Below are positions 1 through 8,029 of a DNA stretch of 64,000 nucleotides, piece after piece. This stretch comes from Pollutimonas sp036675275 (GTDB taxonomy: Bacteria; Pseudomonadota; Gammaproteobacteria; Burkholderiales; Burkholderiaceae_B): assembly GCA_036675275.1 (NCBI GenBank), contig JAKFFG010000014.1, positions 1-64,000 on the forward strand. The letters are read 5' to 3'. Position numbers and translations under genes: made by a program. The notes below the pieces were generated by a model that was not told the DNA's origin, ran no database searches, and saw only the letters and a program-made list of their open reading frames with translations. The first letter of the stretch is position 1. Every line of letters starts with the position of its first letter.

Positions 1-31
1 CCAAATCGATGCCAATAGTTGTAATCTTCAT
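1..31 (-). CDS. IS110-family transposase, N-terminal fragment (cut by window edge)
   Basis: The reverse strand reads ATG and ten codons, MKITTIGIDL, before leaving the window. This opening matches the RuvC-like N-terminus of IS110/IS1111-family transposases, where the Asp in the GIDL stretch is the first catalytic acid. A good ribosome site (GAGGAG, about 7 bases from the ATG) lies at about 38-45. Only ten residues are visible, so the family call rests on that signature and on the neighbouring mobile DNA. Whether the rest of the gene is intact cannot be seen. Confidence 0.6.
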   Translation of the reverse strand, partial: MKITTIGIDL

Positions 32-630
32 GGTGGACGCTCCTCTCGGTTCAAGTGGTCGGACAACACCTCCACTTTGGCACATTTGATGCCGTTACGG
101 GTGGGGGCGTCCATCCCATTGCTTCCGGCCCGCTCGGCCCCGTAAGTCGCCGAAAAGCTCCACCCCGCGCCCTGCCACACTGCGAATCGTATTGCCTGAG
201 GTCGCTGGTATAGCTTGAGGTCGCTGGTATAGCTTGAGGTCGCAGGTATTGCCTGACGCCGCAGGTATTGCCTGACGCCGTCGGTATTACCTGAAGCTGC
301 TGATGTTGCCTGAGGTCGTTCCCCTTCACACGCACGTAGCAATACATATCCCCCGATGCCAGCGTGGCCCGGCTGGCGGGCTACGCTGGGCGAGCGCAAT
401 AGCTCTTCCATGCCGAAGTTAGTCTCTCACAAGAAGGCCAAGCACTAACCCGTCGCAGAACCCGTGGCGCAAACCCATTGCAGCCGTCGGGGTGGCGGTG
501 GGGTGGCCGGGACGTTCGGGGCCCTCCAGCGAGCCGGATGCGAAGGGAGCCCGGATGGGCGGACGAGCGAGCGATGCTGGTTCGGCGCGCAGGGCGCCGA
601 ATCGGGCCACGCGTCCCGGTCGCCCCACCG
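32..630. other. Non-coding flank between IS110 fragment and IS256 element
   Basis: I find no convincing gene here. The short open frames are low-complexity or read through the 19-bp repeats. The stretch from 470 to 630 is very GC-rich and can fold: the segment near 502-516 (ggggtggccgggacg) is an imperfect inverted repeat of 611-625, and ttcggcgc at 581-588 pairs with gcgccgaa at 594-601. In IS110-group elements the DNA upstream of the transposase is non-coding and can encode a structured guide RNA. Whether this flank does so is only a possibility. Confidence 0.5.
191..320. repeat. Degenerate 19-bp tandem repeat, about 6.5 copies
   Basis: Units start at 191, 210, 229, 248, 267, 286 and 305 (partial). 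The first reads attgcctgaggtcgctggt, and later units differ at a few positions, mostly in the central tgaggtcg block. Because 19 is not a multiple of three, the open frames crossing it are not credible proteins. It lies in the leader of the IS110-type gene. Confidence 0.8.
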
Positions 631-2030
631 GGGGGTGTCGGAATTTTTGTGTTCAGGCAGTGTTGATCCATCATTGCCCTGCCTATTTTCCGTACGACTG
701 AGAGTCTAGCTGGCGATAGGCTTGCGTGAATCGCTCCTCATACAGGATAGCAAATTGCTGCATGGCGGCCGTCCAGTAATGGGTTGACGACCCCCAGTTG
801 GCGCTGATGTTTCGGATCGCCAGCCACAGCAGCTTCAAGGCGGCCTCATCGGTGGGGAACTGGCCGCGCGTCTTGATGATCTTGCGCAACTGCGAGTTCA
901 CGCTCTCGATGGCGTTGGTCGTGTAAATGATCCGACGTATATCGGGCGGGAAGGCAAAGAAGGGAACCACCCGCTCCCAGGCTTTGTGCCAGGCCGTAGT
1001 AATCATCGGGTACTTCTGGCCCCACGGGCCTTGGGCGAACGCGTGCAGCGCCTGCTGACCCGCTTCGGCATTCACCGCGCCGTAGATCGGGCGCAGCACC
1101 GAACCGAGTTTCTTCCTATCCTTCCAGTTGGCATAGCTCATGCTGTGGCGGATCAAGTGCACGATGCAGGTCTGTAGCGTGGTGGCCGGGAACACCGCCT
1201 CGAGCGCCTCAGGCATGCCTTTTAGGCCATCGGTGACGGCAATCAGAATATCCTGCACACCGCGGGTCTTAAGCTCATTGAACACACGCATCCAGAACTT
1301 AGCCCCTTCAGTGTTCTCGATCCACAGTCCCAGAATCTCACGGGTGCCATCCGGCAGTACCGCCAAGGCCATGTAGACCGCCTTGTTGCGCACCACCCCC
1401 TCATCGCGAATCTTGACCCGCAACGCATCGAAGAACACCACGGGATACATGAGTTCGAGCGCCCGGTTCTGCCAGGCGAGCACCTCATCCATGACTTCAT
1501 CCGTCACCGAGCTGATGAAGTCGGCCGAGACGTCCGTGCCGTACTGCTCGGCCAGGAAGGCCCGGATCTCGCGCACACTCATGCCCCGCGCGTACATCGC
1601 GATGATCTTGTCGTCAAAGCCCGTGAAGCGACGCTCGTGCTTGGGAATGAGGATAGGCGCAAAGCTGCCGTCACGGTCCCGAGGGATATCCAGCCGCACG
1701 GGGCCCGCATCGGTGAGGACGGTCTTGGCGCTGCTGCCGTTACGCTGATTGGTGCTCTGCTCGGGACGCAGCTCACCACTGCCGTAGCCAAGGTGGTGGC
1801 CCAGCTCCGCGCCCAGTGCCCGCTCAATGATCGCCTTCTTGAGCAGCATGAACGTGTCTTGCACCGCCTCGGGCGTCATCGGGCCGGTCACCAACTCGTC
1901 CAGCATTTGCTGGGCGCTGGCGGGCAGCTTGCCCTTAGGAATACCGACCGGTTCTTTCTTCTGTTCTCGTGCCATGGCTCATCTCCTTAAAGATAATCAT
2001 AGGCCCGAACACAAAATTCCGGACACTCTC
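631..2030 (-). mobile_element. Complete IS256-family insertion sequence (1400 bp)
   Basis: The ends are imperfect inverted repeats of about 28 bp. The left end (631-658) and the reverse complement of the right end (2003-2030) share GTGTC, GGAATTTT, GTGTTC and GGC, with one-base gaps. The element is flanked by an 8-bp direct repeat, ccccaccg, at 623-630 and 2031-2038, which fits the 8-9 bp duplication known for IS256 elements. One intact transposase gene fills most of it. Matching flanks argue for one undisturbed insertion. Confidence 0.9.
683..1975 (-). CDS. IS256-family (mutator-type) transposase
   Basis: The 430-residue protein catalyses cut/copy-and-paste movement of the surrounding element. 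It carries the DDE triad expected of the family: Asp183 in VVFFDALRVKI, Asp249 in IAVTDGLKGMPEA and Glu357 in TTNAIESVNSQLRK. The QTCIVHLIRHS motif, near residues 268-278, is the usual Cys/His signature just after the second Asp. The N-terminal third is the typical DNA-binding part. A strong ribosome site (AAGGAG) precedes the ATG. The length is normal and there are no frameshifts, so it is probably functional. Confidence 0.97.
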   Translation of the reverse strand: MAREQKKEPVGIPKGKLPASAQQMLDELVTGPMTPEAVQDTFMLLKKAIIERALGAELGHHLGYGSGELRPEQSTNQRNGSSAKTVLTDAGPVRLDIPRDRDGSFAPILIPKHERRFTGFDDKIIAMYARGMSVREIRAFLAEQYGTDVSADFISSVTDEVMDEVLAWQNRALELMYPVVFFDALRVKIRDEGVVRNKAVYMALAVLPDGTREILGLWIENTEGAKFWMRVFNELKTRGVQDILIAVTDGLKGMPEALEAVFPATTLQTCIVHLIRHSMSYANWKDRKKLGSVLRPIYGAVNAEAGQQALHAFAQGPWGQKYPMITTAWHKAWERVVPFFAFPPDIRRIIYTTNAIESVNSQLRKIIKTRGQFPTDEAALKLLWLAIRNISANWGSSTHYWTAAMQQFAILYEERFTQAYRQLDSQSYGK

Positions 2031-2049
2031 CCCCACCGCCACACCGGCG

Positions 2050-2254
2050 GCGTCTAAGAAATACAACGACAACACCTAGGAACCACAGGAGCGTCTAAGA
2101 AATACAACGACAACACCTAGGAACCACAGGAGCGTCTAAGAAATACAACGACAACATCTACGACCCACAAGAACGTCTAAAAAATACAGCGACAACACCT
2201 AGGAACTACAGGGACGTCTAAGAAATATAACGACGACGTCCAAGAACTGCACCG
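2050..2254. repeat. Five 41-bp tandem repeats
   Basis: Units occupy 2050-2090, 2091-2131, 2132-2172, 2173-2213 and 2214-2254. The first two are identical. Unit 3 has a few changes, and units 4 and 5 diverge further. Each begins (g/a)cgtctaa, and units 1, 2 and 4 contain the palindrome cctagg. There is no spacer between copies, so this is not a CRISPR array. No gene is seen between the IS256 element and miaB; the rest (2255-2357) is the miaB leader. Confidence 0.92.
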
Positions 2255-2357
2255 GTGCCTGGCAAAATACCCGGCATCGCCGCCAAAACCCGTACTAAAG
2301 GTACAATCTAAGGTTTAAATTTCAGCCCCCGGGATCTACACCCGTCACGGCAATATC

Positions 2358-3884
2358 ATGCAAGAAACCACCATCAAGCGCGTTACCTCCGTAACGACGC
2401 AAGCCCCCGCCTCCTCGACGCAGCTTCTCGTTCCCACAGAGCCTACCTTCGTATCCGGTCAGTTCCTCATTCCCACCGAGCCCGAAGCCTCCGAAGACAT
2501 CGCCGTGGCGCAAGCGCAAGCCCCGGCGGCGACCCGCAAACTCTTCATCCGCACCTTCGGCTGCCAGATGAACGAATACGACTCCGACAAGATGGCCGAC
2601 GTACTCCACGAAGACCAGGGCGTCGAGATCACCCAGAATCCGGAAGAAGCCGACATCATCCTGTTCAATACCTGTTCGGTGCGCGAAAAGGCCCAAGAAA
2701 AGGTTTTCTCCGACCTTGGGCGGGTGCAGCACCTGAAACAGCTCAATCCCAATCTCGTGATCGGCGTCGGGGGTTGTGTTGCCAGCCAGGAAGGCGAAGC
2801 CATCGTCAAGCGGGCGCCCTATGTGGACATCGTGTTCGGGCCCCAAACGCTGCACCGTCTGCCAGAGCTGATTGCCAGGCGGCGTGAATCGGGCCGCTCC
2901 CAGGTGGACATCAGTTTTCCGGAAATCGAAAAGTTCGACGCCATGCCGCCCGCGCGCGTGGAGGGTCCGACCGCGTTCGTGTCCATCATGGAAGGCTGCA
3001 GCAAGTACTGCAGTTTCTGTGTCGTGCCCTACACCCGCGGCGCCGAGGTTTCACGTCCGTTCGACGATGTGCTGATTGAAGTGGCCGACCTGGCCGACCA
3101 GGGCGTCAAGGAAGTCACCCTGCTGGGCCAGAATGTGAACGCCTACCGCGGCCCCATGGGCGACGGCGCAAGCATTGCCGATTTCGCCATGCTGCTGGAA
3201 TATGTGCATGAAATCCCAGGCATAGAACGCATACGTTATACGACGTCGCATCCCAAGGAGATGACGACGCGGCTGATCGAAGCGCATGGCAAGCTGCCCA
3301 AGCTGGTACCGTTTCTGCATTTGCCCGTGCAGGCAGGAAGCGACCAGGTTCTGTCGGCCATGAAGCGCGGCTATACCACCCTGGAATTCAAGTCCATTGT
3401 CCGGCGGCTACGCGCCGCACGGCCAGGCTTGACGCTTTCTTCCGACTTTATTGTGGGCTTTCCCGGCGAGACCGAAGCCGATTTCGAAAAAACCATGTCG
3501 CTCATTCGCGATGTCGGGTTCGACCAGTCTTTTTCCTTCGTTTACTCACGCCGGCCGGGCACTCCCGCTGCCGATCTGCAGGACGACACGTCCAAAGAAA
3601 CCAAGCTGGAGCGGCTGTACCGCTTGCAGGCCCTGATCAATGAACAGGCCGCGCAGATCAGTGCTTCCATGGTGAGCTCGGTTCAGCGCATACTGGTCGA
3701 GAAGCCATCAAAACGCGACCCGAACGAACTGTCGGGGCGCACCGAAAATAACCGCATCGTCAATTTCGTCGGACAGCCGCGCCTTATCGGACACATGGTG
3801 GACGTGCGCATCGTACAAACCATGGCCAACACACTCAAGGGCGAGATCGTCACCATCGCGCCCCAGGAGCAAGGACAAGCATGA
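2358..3884 (+). CDS. miaB: tRNA-2-methylthio-N6-isopentenyladenosine synthase MiaB
   Basis: MiaB is a radical-SAM methylthiotransferase that adds a methylthio group to i6A37 of tRNAs reading UNN codons. The 508-residue protein has the N-terminal UPF0004 domain, with cluster ligands Cys69, Cys106 and Cys140. The radical-SAM motif CSKYCSFC follows with Cys214, Cys218 and Cys221, and a TRAM-like C-terminus closes it. The first 60 residues precede the conserved KLFIRTFGCQMNEYDS start and make it longer than usual. They hold two near-copies of VPTEP/IPTEP. No later ATG precedes the conserved domain. The stop overlaps the phoH start by 4 bases (ATGA). Confidence 0.97.
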   Translation: MQETTIKRVTSVTTQAPASSTQLLVPTEPTFVSGQFLIPTEPEASEDIAVAQAQAPAATRKLFIRTFGCQMNEYDSDKMADVLHEDQGVEITQNPEEADIILFNTCSVREKAQEKVFSDLGRVQHLKQLNPNLVIGVGGCVASQEGEAIVKRAPYVDIVFGPQTLHRLPELIARRRESGRSQVDISFPEIEKFDAMPPARVEGPTAFVSIMEGCSKYCSFCVVPYTRGAEVSRPFDDVLIEVADLADQGVKEVTLLGQNVNAYRGPMGDGASIADFAMLLEYVHEIPGIERIRYTTSHPKEMTTRLIEAHGKLPKLVPFLHLPVQAGSDQVLSAMKRGYTTLEFKSIVRRLRAARPGLTLSSDFIVGFPGETEADFEKTMSLIRDVGFDQSFSFVYSRRPGTPAADLQDDTSKETKLERLYRLQALINEQAAQISASMVSSVQRILVEKPSKRDPNELSGRTENNRIVNFVGQPRLIGHMVDVRIVQTMANTLKGEIVTIAPQEQGQA

Positions 3885-4894
3885 CTCGAGCCGCACGCAG
3901 CAAGGCGCCGGTAACCGTATGGCTGGACGGCGACAATACGCACCTGGCCAATCTGTGCGGCCCGCTGGACGAAAACTTGCGCCAGATAGCCGATGGCTGG
4001 AATGTCGTCCTGAATCGCCGCGGCGACCGTGTCTCGATAACGGGCGATCAGGCCAAGGCGGCCGGCAAGGCGCTTGAATGGTTCCATCAGCGCGCCGTTC
4101 ACAAGGCCTTGTCGATCGACGACATTCAGCTGGGCATGGTCGAACTGGGCGCAGGGCTTCCTCAAGATGCAAAAGAAACCGTCGTGGCGCCCGCAGTGGT
4201 AGTCGAACCCGTATCGGTCGAGGATCGCAGCCTGAGCCTGCGCACGCGCAAGTCCGATCTGCGCCCGCGCACTCCGCGCCAGCGCGAATACCTGAATCAG
4301 ATTTTGCAGCACGACATTACGTTCGGCATAGGGCCCGCCGGCACAGGCAAAACCTGGCTGGCGGTGGCTTGCGCCATCGATGCCCTGGAACGCGAGACCG
4401 TACAACGCCTGGTGCTTACCCGGCCGGCCGTGGAAGCCGGCGAACGGCTGGGTTTTCTGCCTGGCGATCTGGTGCAGAAGGTCGATCCGTATCTACGCCC
4501 TTTGTATGATGCCCTGTACGACCTGATGGGCTATGAGCGCGTCCAGCGCCTCTTCGAAAAGCAGACCATAGAAATCGCGCCGCTGGCTTATATGCGGGGC
4601 CGTACGCTGAACCATGCCTTCGTCATACTCGACGAAGCCCAGAACACGACGCCCGAGCAAATGAAAATGTTCCTGACGCGCATCGGATTCGGCAGCAAGG
4701 CTGTCATCAATGGCGATCCGTCTCAGGTCGATTTGCCGCGAGGACAACTGAGCGGACTGGCCAATGCCGTCGAGGTGCTGGAGTCGGTCCAGGGCATTGC
4801 CACCACTCGCTTCACCAGCCGCGATGTCGTTCGTCACCCACTGGTTGCGCGCATTGTCGATGCCTATGAGAAGGCGGGTGACCATGTCGCCTGA
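3881..4894 (+). CDS. phoH: PhoH-like ATPase
   Basis: This 337-residue cytoplasmic protein has a Walker A motif (GPAGTGKT, residues 151-158) and a Walker B motif (FVILDEAQ, near 248-255). PhoH-like P-loop proteins next to ybeY are widespread and are thought to work in RNA metabolism; the exact activity is not shown by the sequence. The start overlaps the miaB stop by 4 bases, and its end overlaps the start of ybeY by 11 bases, so miaB-phoH-ybeY is a tightly coupled operon. Confidence 0.95.
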   Translation: MTRAARSKAPVTVWLDGDNTHLANLCGPLDENLRQIADGWNVVLNRRGDRVSITGDQAKAAGKALEWFHQRAVHKALSIDDIQLGMVELGAGLPQDAKETVVAPAVVVEPVSVEDRSLSLRTRKSDLRPRTPRQREYLNQILQHDITFGIGPAGTGKTWLAVACAIDALERETVQRLVLTRPAVEAGERLGFLPGDLVQKVDPYLRPLYDALYDLMGYERVQRLFEKQTIEIAPLAYMRGRTLNHAFVILDEAQNTTPEQMKMFLTRIGFGSKAVINGDPSQVDLPRGQLSGLANAVEVLESVQGIATTRFTSRDVVRHPLVARIVDAYEKAGDHVA

Positions 4895-5396
4895 GCCGCT
4901 GCTGTCCCTTGCCATCCAGTATGGCACGCAAGCCCCTGAACTGCCGCGATGGCGCCTGCGCCGATGGGTCCGGCATGCGGTCAACGGCGTGGCGCGCGCG
5001 TTCGCCCACGCGGACGATCCCGGGGCAAATGAGCAGTCGTCACAGGCCTTTACGTCGGTGGCCCTTACGCTGCGCCTGGTAGACCAGACGGAAGGTCAGG
5101 CCCTGAATCGGGATTACCGCGACCGGGACTATGCGACGAATGTCCTTACCTTTGAATATGGCGTCGATCCATCCGGAACCGCGAGCGGCGACATCGTGCT
5201 GTGCGTTCCGGTACTGCACCGCGAAGCCGCCGAACAAAACAAGAAACTGCTCAGCCATGCGGCCCATCTTACAGTGCATGGCGTATTGCACGCCCTCGGC
5301 TACGACCACATCGAAGCCGAGGATGCCGCCGACATGGAAGCGCTGGAAACGGACATTCTTGCCAAGATGGGCATATCCGACCCCTACCGGCCATAA
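4884..5396 (+). CDS. ybeY: Endoribonuclease / rRNA maturation factor YbeY
   Basis: YbeY is a metal-dependent RNase involved in 16S rRNA 3'-end maturation and ribosome quality control. The 170-residue protein carries the zinc-binding motif HGVLHALGYDH, giving ligands His132, His136 and His142. I chose the ATG at 4884, which overlaps the end of phoH by 11 bases. A longer in-frame reading would run deep into phoH and lacks support. The gene sits between phoH and corC, the usual arrangement in proteobacteria. Confidence 0.95.
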   Translation: MSPEPLLSLAIQYGTQAPELPRWRLRRWVRHAVNGVARAFAHADDPGANEQSSQAFTSVALTLRLVDQTEGQALNRDYRDRDYATNVLTFEYGVDPSGTASGDIVLCVPVLHREAAEQNKKLLSHAAHLTVHGVLHALGYDHIEAEDAADMEALETDILAKMGISDPYRP

Positions 5397-5460
5397 GGCC
5401 TTACGCCTCGATCCACAATTTCGGTTATGCTAAACCTCCGTATAACCAGTCCCCTGGACA

Positions 5461-6348
5461 ATGTCAGAACCTAGCTCACCCGATGCCGAACCTCGACCGG
5501 CTAAAACATCATCAAAATCCCTGTTTGGACGTCTCACTGCGTTCATGAGGCCTTCCGAGCCCGAAGACCGCGACGATATCAAGACTTTGCTTGAAGCGGC
5601 GCACGACCGGCAAGTACTCGACGGCGAATCCTACGCCATGATTTCCGGTGCCCTTGAAGTCGCAAACCAGACGGTTGCCGATATCATGGTCCCCCGCTCG
5701 AAAATGGACATGCTGGACGTCAGCAAGCCGCTGGCGGAAGTGCTTCCCGACATCATCGAAACGGGACACTCGCGCTTCCCCGTCTATGAAGACGACCGCG
5801 ACAACATCGTGGGCATCCTCCTGGCCAAAGACCTGCTGCTGTCCATCACCAATCCGGCCATCGACCTGCGCCCCCTGGTGCGCCCCGCGGTATTCGTACC
5901 CGAAACCAAACGGCTCAATGTCTTGCTGCACGATTTCCGCAGCAGCCGCAATCACCTGGCCATCGTGGTGGACGAGCATGGCGGCACGTCCGGCCTGGTC
6001 ACCATGGAAGATGTGCTGGAACAAATTGTCGGCGAGATCGAAGACGAGTACGACGAGGATGCCGAGAAAACCATATTCCAGACGGGCACCAATAGCTGGC
6101 GCGCCATGGGCATCACCGAGATATCGGTCTTCAACCGCAGCTTCAACACCGATCTGCCGCACGACGACTATGACACGCTGGGTGGTTGGCTGGCGGCCGA
6201 ACTCGGGCGCATACCGCGGCGCGGCGACAGTATCAGCCACCAGGGCCTGAACATCACCGTCGTGGGCGCCGATGCCAAGCGGGCCTTGTGGCTGCATATC
6301 CAGCTCGACAACCCCGACCCCATCGCGCCTTCCAACGCCAACGAGTAA
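5461..6348 (+). CDS. corC: CorC/HlyC-type CBS-domain protein (Mg/Co efflux accessory)
   Basis: The 295-residue soluble protein has two CBS domains (about residues 70-190) followed by a CorC_HlyC transporter-associated domain (about 205-285). Proteins of this type accompany ybeY and lnt and are annotated CorC, linked to magnesium and cobalt efflux. It lacks the membrane DUF21 domain of larger family members, so it would act with a partner or as a sensor. It follows ybeY by 64 bases and precedes lnt by 4 bases. Confidence 0.92.
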   Translation: MSEPSSPDAEPRPAKTSSKSLFGRLTAFMRPSEPEDRDDIKTLLEAAHDRQVLDGESYAMISGALEVANQTVADIMVPRSKMDMLDVSKPLAEVLPDIIETGHSRFPVYEDDRDNIVGILLAKDLLLSITNPAIDLRPLVRPAVFVPETKRLNVLLHDFRSSRNHLAIVVDEHGGTSGLVTMEDVLEQIVGEIEDEYDEDAEKTIFQTGTNSWRAMGITEISVFNRSFNTDLPHDDYDTLGGWLAAELGRIPRRGDSISHQGLNITVVGADAKRALWLHIQLDNPDPIAPSNANE

Positions 6349-6352
6349 ACAC

Positions 6353-8029
6353 TTGAATTTTCTACAACGTTACGGCCGGCAGTATGCCCTGCTGCTGCTT
6401 CTTGGCGCCGTTCACGCCCTGTCGTTCGCGCCCGGCCCCTTGCCGGCCTGGTCGCTGCCCTTCGTACAGATATTCAGCCTGGCCTTCCTGGCGTATCGCG
6501 TGTTCAAGGCGGCAACGCCATGGCAGGCTGCCGCCGGCGGATTCGCATTCGGCCTGGCGAACTTCGCCCTGGGTTTCTACTGGCTGTATATCAGCATGCA
6601 CGACTATGGCGGCATGGCCGCGGGGCTGGCTGGCGCCGCCGTCGTGTTGCTCGCAGCGTTCAAGGCGCTGTTTGTAGCGGCTGCCGTAGGCCTGGCGCGC
6701 TGGCTCTCCAGCCGGCATCTACATGCCGCTTCCCACTACGGATGGCAATTGCTGATCGCCGCCCTGTGGGCATCGACCTGGACATTGGCGGAGTGGCTGC
6801 GCGGCACTCTGTTTACCGGTTTTCCGTGGCTTAACGTAGGCTATGCCCACGTCGAAGGCGTACTGGCCGGCTGGGCGCCCATATTCGGCGTCTACGGGCT
6901 GGCATGGTTCGCCGCCTTTGCGTCGGGGGCCATTGCCTTGCTGGCCTGCGCCAAGGACACCGGCAACGACGCCCGCGCCGCCATCGGCGTAGGCTGTGCG
7001 ATCGTCGCCGGTCTGCTGGGAATCGCCCTTGGCCATATCGGGTGGTCGCATCCCCATGGAACGCCCATCATGGTGCGCCTGGTGCAGGGCGGAGTTCCGC
7101 AGTCCGAGAAGTTCGACCCCCAGCTCATCCAGCGCGGCCTCGAAACGTATATGCAATTGGCAAAGCTCCCTCCCAAGGAAGCCGAGGCGGCGCCACACTT
7201 GATCGTGCTTCCCGAAACCGTCGTGCCGCTGTTTCAGGACAGAGTGGCTCCCAGCCTGTGGCAGCAATGGCTGGATATTGCTGGTGAACGCAATGCACAA
7301 ATACTGATGGGCGCACCGCTACACGATCAGCACGACGGCCAGGACCGCTACACGAACAGCGCCATCAGTTTCAATGCCCAGACCCCACTCGCGGCTCTGA
7401 CTGCCGGCAATCCGGACATGCGTTATGACAAGCACCACCTGGTGCCCTTTGGCGAGTTCGTACCGCCGGGCTTTCGCTGGTTCGTCGACACCATGCAGAT
7501 TCCCCTGGGCGACTTCAATCGCGGCCAGGTCCGGCAAGCACTGTTCCCCATCGAAGGGCAAATGATTTCGCCCGACATCTGCTACGAAGATGTCTTCGGA
7601 GAAGAGATCATCCAGACAGTGCGCAATAGCGACCGCCTGGGCCCCGGCGCCACGATTCTGGTCAACATGAGCAATCTTGGCTGGTTCGGGGACTCCTGGG
7701 CCTTGCGCCAGCACTTGCAGATATCGCGAATGCGCGCCATGGAGACTGCACGTCCGATGCTGCGCGCCACGAATACCGGCATGACGGCGGCGATCGATCC
7801 CAATGGAGCAGTACGAGCCGCGCTCCTTCCCATGACTCCAGGTGTGCTGGACGTGGAAGTCCAGGGCATGTCCGGCTTTACGCCTTACGTGCGCTGGGGC
7901 AACATGCCCATTCTGGCGTGGGTCGGGCTCATTCTCTTGCTGGGTCTTTTACTTCGCCGGCGTGCTTATTCCGATGACGCGAGAAATGCAGAGAACTCGT
8001 CGGCCGCCAGCGGAATCGAAAACAAGTAG
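6353..8029 (+). CDS. lnt: Apolipoprotein N-acyltransferase
   Basis: Lnt adds the third acyl chain to the N-terminal cysteine of lipoproteins in the inner membrane. The protein (558 residues from the chosen start) has an N-terminal block of about six membrane helices, then a nitrilase-like periplasmic domain, then a final membrane helix. The catalytic triad is visible: Glu in LPETVVPLF, Lys in DKHHLVPFGEF and Cys in SPDICYEDVF. I chose a TTG start at 6353, just after the corC stop, because the upstream ATG lies inside corC. The last 64 bases overlap the convergent GGDEF/EAL gene. Confidence 0.93.
   Translation: MNFLQRYGRQYALLLLLGAVHALSFAPGPLPAWSLPFVQIFSLAFLAYRVFKAATPWQAAAGGFAFGLANFALGFYWLYISMHDYGGMAAGLAGAAVVLLAAFKALFVAAAVGLARWLSSRHLHAASHYGWQLLIAALWASTWTLAEWLRGTLFTGFPWLNVGYAHVEGVLAGWAPIFGVYGLAWFAAFASGAIALLACAKDTGNDARAAIGVGCAIVAGLLGIALGHIGWSHPHGTPIMVRLVQGGVPQSEKFDPQLIQRGLETYMQLAKLPPKEAEAAPHLIVLPETVVPLFQDRVAPSLWQQWLDIAGERNAQILMGAPLHDQHDGQDRYTNSAISFNAQTPLAALTAGNPDMRYDKHHLVPFGEFVPPGFRWFVDTMQIPLGDFNRGQVRQALFPIEGQMISPDICYEDVFGEEIIQTVRNSDRLGPGATILVNMSNLGWFGDSWALRQHLQISRMRAMETARPMLRATNTGMTAAIDPNGAVRAALLPMTPGVLDVEVQGMSGFTPYVRWGNMPILAWVGLILLLGLLLRRRAYSDDARNAENSSAASGIENK

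Noticed and set aside
28..411. Minus-strand open frame of 127 codons across the IS110 leader
   Set aside because: Much of it is translated from the 19-bp tandem repeat, and it overlaps the real start of the IS110-type gene in another frame. No domain pattern is visible.
2050..2254. Possible CRISPR array
   Set aside because: The 41-bp units are directly adjacent with no spacers, and no cas genes are in the window.
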